Shown here: positions 23,785 to 35,500 of the stretch, one piece after another | How the letters are laid out: the number at the start of each line of letters is the position of its first letter | Position numbering within the stretch: the first letter of the stretch is position 1 | Assembly: GCF_000208745.1 (NCBI RefSeq) | Contig: NC_030851.1 | Coordinates: 14,443,044-14,507,043, forward strand | DNA: 64,000 nt | Reading direction: 5' to 3' | DNA from: Theobroma cacao | Lineage: Eukaryota; Streptophyta; Magnoliopsida; Malvales; Malvaceae | Program-made: the position numbers and the translations under genes | Notes under the pieces: generated by a model | The model's input: the letters and a program-made list of their open reading frames with translations, nothing else | What the model was told of the DNA's origin: nothing | Database searches by the model: none

Positions 23785-25020
23785 ATGAGACCTCCACTCT
23801 TCATCGGTGAAAACTATCCATTTTAGAGGATGAGGTTTGAAAACTTTATTCAATCTATGGATTTGGATTTTTGGGATATCATTTTGGAAGGACCTCATAT
23901 TCCCACTAAACTTGTAGATAGTGTTAGGCATATTAAGACAAAGGTTGAATGGGATGATAATGACAGGAAATTGGTTCAACTAAACCATAAAACTGTAACA
24001 ACCTTGGTTTGTGCACTTAAGGAGAGTGAATTCAATAAGGTGTCCATATGCACTTTAGTTAAGGATATTTAGGACAACTTAGAAATTTGCTATGTGGGAA
24101 CAAATCAAGTAAAAGAGTCAAAAATTGGTTTATTGACTTTAGATTATGAGCTATTTAATATGGAAGATGAACCCATAAGAGAAATGTATGAAAGGTTCAC
24201 CAAAATCATAAAGGGATTAAAGGCCTTAGGAAAAGAATTCCTTAATGCATAGCTTGTGAGAAAAAATTACATTGCCTTCCCAAGTCATGAAGACCTAAAG
24301 TCATAGCCATAAAAGAGGCTAAAGACTTAAGCAAGCTTAGACTAGATAAGTTGTTAAGATCATTGCTTACCTATGAAATGAAACTCAAACATGAGAATAA
24401 GGTCGATGAAGTACTTAAAAGAGAGGTCAAAAGAAAAGACATATCACTTAGAGTAAGAGAAAAATAAAATAGTGTTGATTGTGAAAAAAAAGATGAAAAT
24501 GAGGAAATAGCTAGGTTGACCAGAAAGTTCAACAAATTTTTAAGAAATAAGCAAGTAGGAAAAAATAGGAGACCTTCTAGAAGAGATTCATTTAGAAGAA
24601 ATAGAAAAAGAGATATGTCAACAAAAATATGAGGCAAATCATATTATCTGCTATGAGTATGGAAAATTTCGTCACACCAAATATGATTGCCCAAATATCC
24701 AAAGAAAACACTCCAAATATCATAAAAAGAACATAATGGTTGCTACCTAAGGTGTTAAGGATGAGTCACAAGACAAAAATAAAGAGGAGGAGAAGTCCAA
24801 TCTATGCTTCATAGGAATTGATGATCCAAAATTATGCTTCTCAAACATTGCTTCTTATTCATGTGATCTAGATGATAGCTCTTGCTCTTTTGATGAACTT
24901 CAAGATGCAAATGATAAGCTAGCGTTTAAGTTTGAGCATATGACCCTAAATTATAGAAAGATTCTCTTTAGACTTGTTAGCTTGAAAATGAATATAGTTT
25001 TAATTATGAAAAAATGATTC
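23785..25020 (+). pseudogene. gag of SIRE-type Ty1/copia element
   Basis: Reading from ATG 23785 (MRPPLFIGENYPF), the frame shows the copia gag pattern: a Y-x-x-W-like position now a stop (23824), then MDLDFWDIILEG, NHKTVTTLVCALKESEFNKV, QVKESKIGLLTLDYELFNME and RFTKIIKGLKALGKEF. Stops at about 24070 and 24249 replace expected W and E codons. A zinc knuckle at about 24641-24692 reads CYEYGKFRHTKYDC, with the second cysteine of C-x2-C-x4-H-x4-C replaced by tyrosine. An acidic tail follows to about 25010, then the frame is lost and no protease or pol follows. Gag would form the particle core; this copy cannot. Confidence 0.82.
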
Positions 25021-25620
25021 AAATTGGCAATTACTTTATTTGAAATAATTAACTTTCATACATTTGTTCTTACATGATTACAAGCTTGATTATTTTAGTC
25101 ATGTGAATTCTTAAAGTAATTAAACTATCACACTCACTTCATAAATGTCTACAAGCTTGAATGACTTAGTTCTATGAATGTTAAACATGCTTGAATGAGT
25201 TCTTCTCATGATCTCCCTAACAATTACTCTTAAGATATTTGAAAGTGCAAACTAGGTTCACAAGTGGTGGAGTTTATCTAAAGACATTCAAAGGTGTTTG
25301 ATCTTCACCAAGGTTGTTTCAAGCCACGGAATTCATTCTCAACTCAACATTTAATCACAAGGAAGATATGGCTAAAGTTACATGCTAAATTGATGAAGAA
25401 ATTAAAGATCCAAAGGCAAAAATCGATCCTAAAAGCAAGATAAGTTGATCCAATGGTAGAATGGTCGAAGAATGGTTGAAAAATTATGCAGTATAAAAGG
25501 CATAGTCAACACTATAATCTCCATAGTCAACCTTGGGCAAGATAGAAATCACGAAGATATGAAGCCATAGTCAACCCTAATAAAGCTATAGTCAACCTTG
25601 AGATAGAATACATGCAAAAA
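25021..25620 (+). mobile_element. SIRE-type LTR sequence, segment 1
   Basis: Non-coding sequence left of the hAT insertion. It carries repeated CATAGTCAAC units (25499-25600), which resume right of the insertion (CATAGTCAACTC at 28506, TATAGTTGACTA at 28527), showing that the two sides were once joined. The LTR start could not be placed. Confidence 0.55.
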
Positions 25621-25974
25621 TAAAGATGTCAACGGGTCGGGTACCCTATAATTTCTAGGTACCCGAACCTTAACCCTATAAAAAATTAACTACCCTAACT
25701 TATTAACTACCCGAATAATTTTAAAATTACTACCTTAACCCTAACCCTATTACATTTTTACTACCCTATAATTACCCTAACCCGTTTAAAAATCCGATTA
25801 GATTAAAAAATTATTAAAATCTTCATCATAGGTATCCAATTACCCGAACCCGTGTACATATACAATAATATTTTTCTACGTATTTCATATAATTAACTAC
25901 TATGTAAATTAATAAAAACAAAAATAATAAAATTTAAATTGAAATAATCGCACACAAAGATCTTAAATATTTAT

Positions 25975-26275
25975 ACAGCGTGGCGTGGCAAGCTGGCAGC
26001 TGGGGAAGAACAAAAGTTGAAGGGCGTGGGGCTTGGGGCAACACAGTGGCAACCTGCAGGGCGTGGCTGTGGCTGGGTGTCTGGGGAGAAAAGAAAGAAG
26101 AACGAGCCGAGCGTGGCATGGTGAGCTGTCAACTAGGGAAGAATAAGGGCGTGGGGCTTAGGGAGACACCGAGGCAACCGGCAGGGCGTGGCTGTGGCTG
26201 GGCAGTTGGGGAGAAAAGAAAGATGAAGGAGCCGAGCGTGGCATCGTAGGTCGGCAGTTGGGGTCTTGGGGAAGA
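25975..26275. repeat. GC-rich tandem duplication within hAT-like element
   Basis: Two diverged copies of about 125-130 bp, each running from a GTGGCATGGTGAGCTG-type start through GGGGCTTGGGG and GCAGGGCGTGGCTGTGGCTG to GAGAAAAGAAAG and GAGCCGAGCGTGGCAT. The block is far more GC-rich than anything else in the window. Both strands are open for short ORFs (+ 25980-26249; - 26119-25934), but neither has recognisable features; openness follows from low AT content. It may be captured foreign sequence. Confidence 0.7.
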
Positions 26276-28182
26276 ACAACTGAACAAGGATTGATTCAAC
26301 TGAAGGAGCGACTACCGACTAGAAGAGAAAAAAGGAAGAAAAAAGGGAGTGGCTAGGGTTTTTATTTTTTAATCTTTCTGTCTTTTTTTTAACATCAATT
26401 ACATAAACATTTCACATTTCAATTAGGAAATTGTGAAGTAAGTTAATAGTCTTTTTCTAATAAGCACTAAAAAACAAATTTTGTTATATGAATTTTATAA
26501 TTTTATATATTATATTTTTATATTTAATATTTTAAATTTAAATAGAAATAAAATAAAAATATTAGATGTTGACTGCACATTGACTAAGATCTGGTCTTAG
26601 GTTTTTTTATGTTAGTGGTCTGATGTGTTTGCCCTTCTTTTTGTTGTTGGGAATTTTTGTTCTCTTGGAGCAGCCATTATAAGTTTTCAAGTGGTTTAAG
26701 AGTTTTTGGTCAATTAGAAGTTCAATAAAAACATTTTTCAAAAAAAAAATCTAGTTTGATTAAAGTTTGAGTAAGTTCCAAATAATTCTCTTACACTTGA
26801 ACAATCAAACCTCAATAATTCAAATAATAAAAAAGAGTAATATGAATCAAAATGTCCTAAACTTAATTTTGAAGAAATGGATGCTTTTCAAGTAAAATCC
26901 GATACTTATAAAACTATTATAAGTCTTTTTTTTATTTATTTACATGTTATATAAAAGTATTGTATATTATTAATTTTTTGATTATTTTTTAAGTTCAATA
27001 GATTAGTTTTAATTTTTAATCCTTATACCTTTTTCATTTTTGACTCCTCAATAAAAATTGACTAACTCCGCCCTTACACAAAGATCATCAATTATAACTA
27101 ACAATCCAAAATTAAAAAATTCAACACGTCTTCTTACCGAAATCCTGAACTCTGCTAATAATAATTAAAGCAATCAATTAATGTGTCCAACAATCCGACT
27201 GTTGGAACACTCAAAAATAATAAATGTTTTTAAATTTTTGGATTATAGTTGTTGGAACATTATTCACAAAAAATAAAAGTCTCTAATTAGAATTTTGGAT
27301 TATGGCTGTTGGAACGTTCACAAATAATAAATGTCTTTACGCTTTTGGATCTAGTTGTTGCTAAACGACAACCAGATATTAATTAAGGGCTGGTTGTTGC
27401 TAAAGGGCCACCCATNGGGGTTATCTTTTCTGGAAGAGAAGGGTGATATGATTAGGAGACTGATTGAGCTAGAAACCCTAGATAAAAGTGACAAGAGCAG
27501 AAGCCAAAGGTGATCCAATAAGTTTCTAGGGGAAGAAGGCACTTAGGATGGGGTAAGAGTGGGCGCTTGTGTTAGGAAGTAGGCTTTTAGGTGGACGTAG
27601 GGAAGGGAGAAGGATTAAGATGACGATAATCTGATTATGGCCTTATGAGGCTAGTGCCTAGGGATTTTAGTGGGTAAGGTACCTGAACACGAATCCAAAC
27701 TCATATCTATATACAATTAAATTATATTTCACAATTCGCATCCATATTCCATACAATTCACTAATGATTAAATTTATAAAAACAAATAAATAATAAAATT
27801 ACAAGTTTACAACAATAATTATTTAATTTAAATTCATAAAAATAAACAAATAATAATTATATGATAATCTCATAGCTTCTCTTTAAGTATATATATTATA
27901 AGTTTATGTGAACAAAGGTATATATATTTATATTTAATAATTTTATAAATTACAATTTTTGCAACGTTAATATAAAATATAAAGTAAATATGTTTATATT
28001 AAAAGTATATATTTAATAGTAATTATATTCTTTTATAATATGATATTATATTCATATTATTTAAACATAGTTAGTAATCTAATAATTTTTTATTTATATA
28101 TATTCATATCATCACATTAGTTATTTAAGTAACTATATTTTAAATATATTTGTCATTATACAATAAAGGAAACTGTTTGTCA

Positions 28183-28243
28183 TGATGGTTGAGACGATGA
28201 GTGCTTCTCTTTTTTGGCGTGGGTTCGAGTCCAGACACCATCA
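28183..28243 (+). ncRNA. tRNA-like / Pol III promoter-like segment (SINE head or tRNA relic)
   Basis: GGTTCGAGTCC at 28222-28232 fits the Pol III B box (GGTTCGANTCC), and TGGTTGAGACGATGAGTG from 28186 loosely resembles an A box. TGATGGT (28183-28189) and ACCATCA (28237-28243) form a perfect 7-bp stem in the place of an acceptor stem. At 61 nt with weak D and T stems it is too degraded to be a tRNA gene. It lies inside the hAT-like element, near its right end. Confidence 0.35.
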
Positions 28244-28487
28244 ATTTTATTCAATTATTTAAATAATAAAAATATATATAAACGGGTATCTACAAACGAG
28301 TTCGGGGCGAGTATTCGCGAAACTCGGTTAAACAATAATTGGGTTTGGCTAACGGGTATCCAAAGTGTGATACTCGAACCCAATTCAGGTAGTGAAATCA
28401 CTACCCAAACCCATCCTGAACCTATTTATTAAGTACCCTAATCCAGTATAATCGAGTCAGATACCCGTTGACATCCCTATGCAAAAA

Positions 28488-29250
28488 TCAAAGATTTGAG
28501 AAGCCATAGTCAACTCTTAAGCCCTTATAGTTGACTATATAAAGCCAAACTTCAAAAATGTAACCTTTCTAGAAGTGGATCGACTAGAGAACTTCCATAC
28601 TATACTATAGATGACCATTAGACACAAAATACAAAAGGAAAACTGCTAGTTTTTGCCTTTCATAATTTCTAATGGCTCCAAGACTCCTTTAACTATAAAA
28701 GGGCCCTCTTGAAGCATTTCAAAGTGAGGAAGAAGAGAGAAAGAGGTGGAACTCTTGAGCATATAAGTCTTGACAAGAAGAGAGAGAAAAGCCAAGTAAA
28801 ACCTAGCCTTCTTAAGATAAAAACTCTTTGTGCTTTCACTCTAATCCTTATATCCTATCTTTATATCCATTGTAAGGCATTCTTCCTCTATTGTACTAAA
28901 CTAGCAAAATCAACCTCTTAAAGACACTGTTGCTATTCTTGTAATGGTTTTAACTTAGCCTTGAAAAGTTAGTGTGTGGGTTATGCTTGCTCCTTGTAAA
29001 AGGCATTGTAAGGGTTATTGCTTGATCTTGTTAAAAAGCAAGAATCCCTTCATGGATTATGTAAGGTTTATCATTTAATCTCATGAAAACGTCGATGTAA
29101 AGATTATCGCTTGATCCCGTTAAAAAGAAAAAGTCCCTTTGTGGATTGTATAAGGATTATCACTTGATCCCGATAAAAAGCAAAAATCTTTTTAGTGGAT
29201 TGAAAATTCCTTAGTGAGCCAAAGGAGTGGATGTAAGCATTTGATAAAAC
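28488..29250 (+). mobile_element. SIRE-type LTR sequence, segment 2, with TATA box
   Basis: Continues segment 1 after the hAT element. A consensus TATAAAAGG lies at 28694-28702, about 40 bp upstream of an AGGAAGAAGAGAGAAAGAGG leader, a likely promoter. From 28960 to 29240 the sequence contains four diverged units of about 60 bp built on TTATCACTTGATCCCGTTAAAAAGCAAAAATCCCTTTGTGGATT-like order (shown here as the shared words ATCACTTGATCCCG and AAAAATC). Similar wording occurs at 23330-23400. Broken at 29250 by a solo LTR. Confidence 0.6.
28694..28702 (+). promoter_or_regulatory. TATA box of SIRE-type LTR
   Basis: TATAAAAGG is the best plant TATA consensus in this LTR, positioned before a purine-rich leader and the repeated R/U5-like units. 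It would drive the element's own transcript, now split by insertions. Confidence 0.55.
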
Positions 29251-31871
29251 AGTAACACCCCGTACTTTGCTATGTTGACTAATAGAACATATCGGATACC
29301 AATTAAGGTTAATTAGAGTGTTTAAGAATGATGAAGGGTGGAGGGAATATTCTAGAGTAAAATGTTTCACACAGGAAACAATAGCAATTAAATAATAATT
29401 TTTTATTGAAGATGAATTAACGATATAAAAAGTGATTCAAAAGTGAATCGGGGTATAATAAGACATTTTGGGTGTCAAGGAGACAAATGAAAAATTTTAG
29501 AATAAAATAATATTTTATTAATAAAATAATATCAAAATATTAATATTTTATTCAGTGTAGAAATTTTTTTCCTGAAGAAAGAGTATATCATCAATCTAAG
29601 TGGGGGAGAAGTAGAACGAGGAAATTTTAGAGAAAAATGACGTTAATGGGGCTCGCGTGTCTTTATTAAATAAAGTTTCATGGGTAAGTAACTATTTAAA
29701 TATTATGGTGAAACCGCATTGAAGTATAAACTTGATATTTTATTAATACAAGTGTTAATGAAGAAAAATGGAAAGAAATTGAAATTAAAAGATTATGGGA
29801 GGATACAATTAAAAAGGGTGAAAACCTTGGAAGACAAAATGATAATTTTGCCATTAGTTTTGAAATGAAGCTTTGACTCTTCATTCTTATCCCATGGCTG
29901 GTTCTTATCTCCAGCCAAAAGATATTTTCTTCCTCACCTTCATGCTCCCACGCCATTTTCAAGCTTCCATGCCATTTTCACCTTGCACCATGCATTTGAA
30001 AAGAAAAATGGCTTTGTCTTGCAAGGAAAACCATACTCTTGGAAAGAAAATAGATGAGATCAGTTGGAAGAAAGGGGAAAGGAAAGAAAGAAAGGAGAAA
30101 GGAAAGAAAGAAAGGAGAAAGAAAAAGAAAGAAAGGAAGAAAAAGCTTGGTTTTGGTGATTCAAGCAAGGAAGGTAAGGATTCTTGTTTTTAGCTTGAGT
30201 AATCTTTGAAAATGAGTTAGTGACTAAGAGAAATGTCTTGTGGCAGCATAGATTGGCTTAATTGGAGAAAAATTGGTGACATACAAGCCAATAAACCCGT
30301 GGGTACATGATGGACCCAAAGTGGAAAAGGAAAGCGGTAAGCTTAACACTATGTTTAAAGGCTATGGATAGTTGAATATTGTGAGGAAATAATTGGGCAA
30401 GTGTGGTTATCATATGAATGTAAATTGTGGTGCATGTAAACTTAGGAAATGCTTGATGAAATTAGATTTATAATTGTTGCCATATGCGAGGTTATTGGTG
30501 TGAAATTGATAGTTGAACTTAATAAATACCATTGGAAAGGATTAATATGTGTGCTGTGTGCTAACGCTATAAACAAGTTGCCGGTACCTATAATCTAAAG
30601 AATTACGCAAGCAAAAGATATGAAGAACCTTAGTAAAAACGTGTCAAAATGCAAGTTAGTAGAATGAGGATTCATGATTGAATGAGAAAGAGTAGTGGAA
30701 ATGATATACACTAAATGTATTGAGTTTAATTTGTTGCTAGGAAAGTTTACCATGGTGGCGTACCGGACTAGGTAACAAGTGACTAGCAAGTAGAAATAGC
30801 GAGATACGCACTCGAATCAATAGCGACGAAGCGTCCCGCTATTGTAAGGTGAGTGGGGGGTGCCTATTTCAAAATTACCATAGCTATATAATGTTATACA
30901 TTTTATAAACATTACTGGATTTCATTAAATGCAATTGTGGAAAGCATTAGCTGTTAGCCCCAATAGGCGATTTCTAAATGGATTTATAACGATTTATACA
31001 CTGTTATTGTGGAAAGCATGGGCTGGTAGAACTCGTAGGAAATTGTGGATGCAAGTTCTTTTGAAAATTGTTTTGGATATATCTATAGATGAGCTACATA
31101 CATAAAGTGTTTTAGAAACCGAGAAACAAGCCTTTTATACTATTTTACGATCAAAATCTGTGCCTTGTATCTTTTGTATGATATGCATAGTTAAATGTAA
31201 TCGTTAAATGATCTAAAAAGCAAGCTTGGAGCACCGGTTTTAGTTCGATCTTTGTATAAGAGAATACACCATGCCTTTTTAGGTGAAAAGAAATTTGAAA
31301 GGTTATTGAACCTTGTTTACAAATGGTTTTAAGCAAAAGACTTGGAAACCTCAATTTGATTTTGGAAAATGGTTTTGACAAACTAAGTGCGTCGAGAGTA
31401 AATCAACTATCACTTCTGTTAATTATGACCCTCGTGCACGAGTGAGCTCTAGCTAGAGAACCTTTGGGTCGTCGACGGGCAATTAGGTGTGGCGGGGGCC
31501 ACAACCTGTGATATGTATACGTGACTAGGCCACAAGTGATCCGGTAGAGTAAGACTCCTGGATGTGCGTGGTAGCGACCACTTGATTCTGCGATGTCAGC
31601 CAACATCGTGAGACTGCCATGGCTATGGGAATCTAGTTGAGTAAGACTCCTAGATTATTATTATTAAGTGGAAGTGGGTCCACGTGTTGATATTATACTT
31701 TCCCACTCGAGAGCCTTGTGAGTTTTTTGACGCATACTCTTTTGCATGGTGGAGAGTTTAGATTTTCTTTACAACTCCCCTAGTTTAAATAAAAGCTTTC
31801 CATGCTTACTTGACAATCATGAGTTGGTTTATGTCTTGAACGTCGGTAACGGCCGAGGAGCAGTCGTTACA
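29251..31871 (+). mobile_element. Solo LTR, gypsy-type, 2.6 kb
   Basis: Begins AGTAACACCCCGTAC (a T to A change from TGTAACACC) and ends GCAGTCGTTACA. Flanks are AAAAC (29246-29250) and AAAAT (31872-31876), a 4/5 match to a target duplication. The start is related to the fragment at 5979-7320. Interior features: an 80-bp pure purine tract (30066-30145), a GGGTGGAGGG block and a GTAGAACTCGTAGG-type segment. The 106-aa ORF at 29873-30193 is low-complexity lysine/glutamate coded by the purine tract and is not considered a gene. Confidence 0.78.
30066..30145 (+). repeat. 80-bp uninterrupted polypurine tract
   Basis: All 80 bases are A or G, built of GGAAAGAAAGAAA and GGAGAAA units. Two near-mirror repeats make it a candidate for triplex (H-DNA) formation. 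It lies within the solo LTR 29251-31871 and accounts for the KERKEKGKK-type chance ORF. Confidence 0.9.
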
Positions 31872-32509
31872 AAAATCCTTGTGTCTTAATTTACTTTTGT
31901 GCATTGTGATTTATTTTTGAAAACTTGTTTTAGAAAAATCATTTACTTTGTTTTTGATATAACTAGGAAATTTATTTTGAAAAAAGTTTGATTTTTACCT
32001 GGTGCCTTCATTCTTATTAGTGCTTTATTTTGCTACATCTCATTTCTAAGAATCAATTTCAAAATTTATTGTGCTTTAATTTACTATCTTCACATATTGG
32101 TTGGGTTCTTTGCTAAATCATTTTAGCTATCATCACTTGCTTATCTCTTACTTTATTTCAATTGAAAAATGTTTTAAGCATCTCAAAATTGATCATTTGC
32201 TTGCATTTAGTTTAGTAGTTTTACTAAAGATTTACATATGCTTGAAAACCCTATTTGAAACCTCTTCCACAAGCTCTGAAATTGATTTACTAGTCAAAGG
32301 TCGACTATAAGAATAGCAAAGTTGACCACAAGATGTTCAAATTTTTTTAAATGAGTTCTTCACAAGCATAATCGCCTAGAAACTTTTTATAGTTGACTAA
32401 AGTAGTATTTTCTAGTTCTTCAAGTTCAAAACAATTTTTTTTAAAAGTCTGATTTACCTTCCTCTTTGATATTCTTGCCACTTAATCATTGAGCTAACGC
32501 TTTTAACAA
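31872..32509 (+). mobile_element. SIRE-type LTR sequence, segment 3 (3' end)
   Basis: Resumes after the solo LTR and runs to the primer-site-like sequence at 32509. AT-rich, with no coding content. The 69-aa ORF at 32101 is taken as chance. The assignment rests on the downstream primer site and continuity across two insertions. Confidence 0.5.
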
Positions 32510-32524
32510 TTGGTATTTGAGCCT
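32509..32524 (+). promoter_or_regulatory. Primer binding site, initiator-tRNA-Met-like (degraded)
   Basis: ATTGGTATTTGAGCC differs little from ATTGGTATCAGAGCC, the copia primer site. It implies that the LTR ending at about 32508 is a 5' LTR of a second SIRE-type copy and not the 3' partner of the gag at 23785. Confidence 0.65.
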
Positions 32525-35500
32525 TAGTCTCAATTTGCAGGTTTAAACACCTTGAGTAAAGATCCTTATTAGTTCCAAAACATGGCCATAAACTTCATTG
32601 TAGAGATTCTTATTGACAAGGGAAAAAGAGATGAAAATTCAAGTGTGCTAAAACAAAGAGGAACAACTTGAAGATTGAATGCATTCTAAACACATAATGA
32701 AAATAGGTGACTTCTATAATAAAAATCTTCTTGTGGCTTTTAAGAATTTGATTTGGTTTATAAAGTTGTTTGCCTATTTTTAATTGAAATTTTTTATTTC
32801 CTATTCTTTCTTGAATATTGAGTGCACAATTCTTCCTTGAGCTTTATTGATAAATCTTGATCATGTAAAATTAGTTCAAATATGATGCATGTTGTAGATT
32901 ACATAATCTTGAAGGGAGTATGAATTTAAGATTGATATGCACTTATATTTGAACTTGACTACACCATCATGCTCATTTTCTTTGAGTTTTATTGAGTTTT
33001 CTTGATTATGGAATATTGTTTTGATAAAATATCTTCATTTTGAGAATTTGATTTCATATTATTTCTTAGAGGAAAAATGATTTTTAAGCATGACCTTGAA
33101 TATTAAAGGTTTAATGATATGATGGCAATATGAACTTACATGTTTGATTTGCATTCTCATCTATTCTAGGAGTTTCAACAAGGAAAATTGAGCATAAAAA
33201 GTTGATATTTTAATCTTCTTGTGTCTTTGATGTTTAAACCACCTTAACAATCTTGATTTGTATAAAGTTCTTCATTTGATCTTAGAAATGATTTTGATGA
33301 AACATCTATCGATAGATACACAGTATCTTTCAAGAGATAGAAACTTGAGGGTTTTTAAAAGGGGATTTTGAAGCCCATCTACCGATAAATGACCTTGATT
33401 TATTGATAGATGATGCTGTTTTTAGAAAAAATAAGGGTAAGACTATCTTTTCATGAATCATACTATAAATATATCACATTTATTAAGGTTTGTCAACCCT
33501 AAGTCACATTTTTACAAGGTAAACCTCTTCTAAAACCCTCTCAACTCATTTGTAAGCAAAAATCATTTCTTTTAATGGATCTAAGATTACTTTTATGATT
33601 TAATGATAAAAATGACATTTTTAAGATTTGAAAACCTTAAAGCCTATATTTTTTATTCTGGAAGTTTTGTTTCTTGGCCTAGAAATTTCTATTGATTGCT
33701 AAAGTTCAAGGTTTTTTGGTTTTCTTAAGCATCCAAGCTCACCTAAGGTAAAGACAAATGATTTATTTGTTCCTAAGTATTTTTAGTTAATATAATAGTG
33801 GATTTAAGTTAGAAAATTAGATTTAGCTAAATCTGAATAGTTTCGAAAGTGCTAGAAACGGTTAATACAAAATATATGAGTCTAGATAATGATTGTAATG
33901 ATTGTTCTATGCTAAAAGTGCTTGAAAACTCCATGGATATCATCAAAGCAAAGTTGTGATTGGAGCTAGGGATCGATTCTCCAATAAGGTGAGTGGATAC
34001 ATCACTTTCAAATTATTTTGATATCTAAAGCTAGCATGATGTTTACGAAAGGGATCATTTATGTATGTTGAAATCATTTCTATAAAATGGTTTATCAAAG
34101 GATTTAAGTTTCAAGAATGAAAATGATTTTCTAAGAAAATAGATGGTTAGTGATTATGATATGATTGACAATGGTTTTCAAAATGTTTGTGAATCTACTA
34201 TGAATGTAAATATTCTATTATGTATTAGTTTTCAACAAGGGGGGACAAGCACCTTATTGTTTGAAGCACTCGATTACTCCGATCTTCAAACTAGTGTGTG
34301 TACAAGATATGATTTATCATTAATCATAAATGTTATGATGTGTATGTTAGATGTGATGAGGCATGAAATGTATGATGAATTGCATGATGGATTCCCATCT
34401 AAGATGCAATGTTATGTATATGATGTATATACCATATACTACATGAGATGATTGAGAAAGTATGATATTGCCATGTAATTAAGTATATGATGTGCATTCC
34501 ATATACTACTTGAAATGATTGAGAAGGCATGAGGAATGCATGAGATTATGTACATAATGTATTTGTTCATATACTATATGAGATGAGTAAGCTTGCATGT
34601 GAAGGACATTCCACATACCTAATGCTATGAGTATGAGAATTGTATAAGTGTGATTGATTCCACTCTCACAAGGTGCAAGAAACGACTTCACTTTTATGAT
34701 GCATCATAAATGCCTAAGGTGCAATGGGGATATACATTGTTAGCCCAAGGTTGATAGAGGTTAAACCATCACAATGTGTGAGTTTAATGTTAATAGAATG
34801 ATTATGATTGTTATATTTATGATATGTTGCATATTAAGTTCATTCGAATAATGTTTATGATTTATACTATATGATGGCATGAGAATGTGCTTAGTGAAAA
34901 GAGCTGAGCCTTAAAGATAGTCCAAAAAGGAAAAAGAACTTAAAGACTAGAAAAATTGTAAAATTTGACCTAGAAAACAAAGTTTCAAAGGCTATCTATT
35001 GATACATGTAGAACATCTATCGATAGATAGCAGACAGAATGCAACAAGAAGCATTCTGCTTTAAATCTATCGATAAATTACACTAATCTATTGATAGATG
35101 AATTCCAAAAATATGTGTATTGGCTTGTTTGAAGGCTTTTCAAAGGCAAAAAGTTTTCCAAAGGTTATGTAAACTTGATTACACGCAAAGGTTATTTTAA
35201 ATCCATTTAAATACCATGTTTCATGAACTTTATGTTTAAATGGTTTATGAATGGCATGAGACTATAAGCGCATGTTTATGAAATACTTTTAGCCCCTAGC
35301 TTGTCCCTTTCCCATATCCACTCACAGAGACTTTGTGACTCACATGTTATTTTTCCCCATTTATTGTGTTGCATATTAGTGATAGCATTCTGATAACAAC
35401 CAATGTCGCAAATACAAATGTCTAATCTTCATTCTTTGGTAGGTGTCTAGCAGTCACTTGATGCCTAGAAGGTCGGTTATGTTCAGTTGAGAAGTTGGTC

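Larger units (their letters stand above)
25621..28479. mobile_element. hAT-like DNA transposon, 2.86 kb, non-autonomous
   Basis: Terminal inverted repeats are TAAAGATGTCAACGGG (left, 25621) and TAGGGATGTCAACGGG (right, reverse complement ending 28479). The 8-bp sequence TGCAAAAA flanks both sides (25613-25620, 28480-28487), the hAT hallmark. Subterminal regions hold many short TACCCTAA/ACCCGAA motifs on the left (25640-25850) and CGGGTATC-type motifs on the right (28280-28470), as hAT transposase binding regions do. No transposase-like ORF is visible, so the element would need a partner in trans. It also contains a GC-rich duplicated block (25975-26275), an N at 27416, three diverged GTTGGAACATTCA-like units at 27200-27320, and a tRNA-like segment at 28183-28243. 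Confidence 0.85.

Noticed and set aside
25980..26249. 89-aa tryptophan/glycine-rich ORF in the hAT-like element
   Set aside because: GC-rich DNA lowers stop frequency on both strands, the ORF spans a tandem duplication, and no motif is recognisable.
29873..30193. 106-aa plus-strand ORF with a lysine/glutamate-rich C-terminus
   Set aside because: The charged tail is encoded by the 80-bp purine tract and the ORF lies wholly inside a solo LTR. The complementary 69-aa serine/phenylalanine ORF is the mirror of the same tract.
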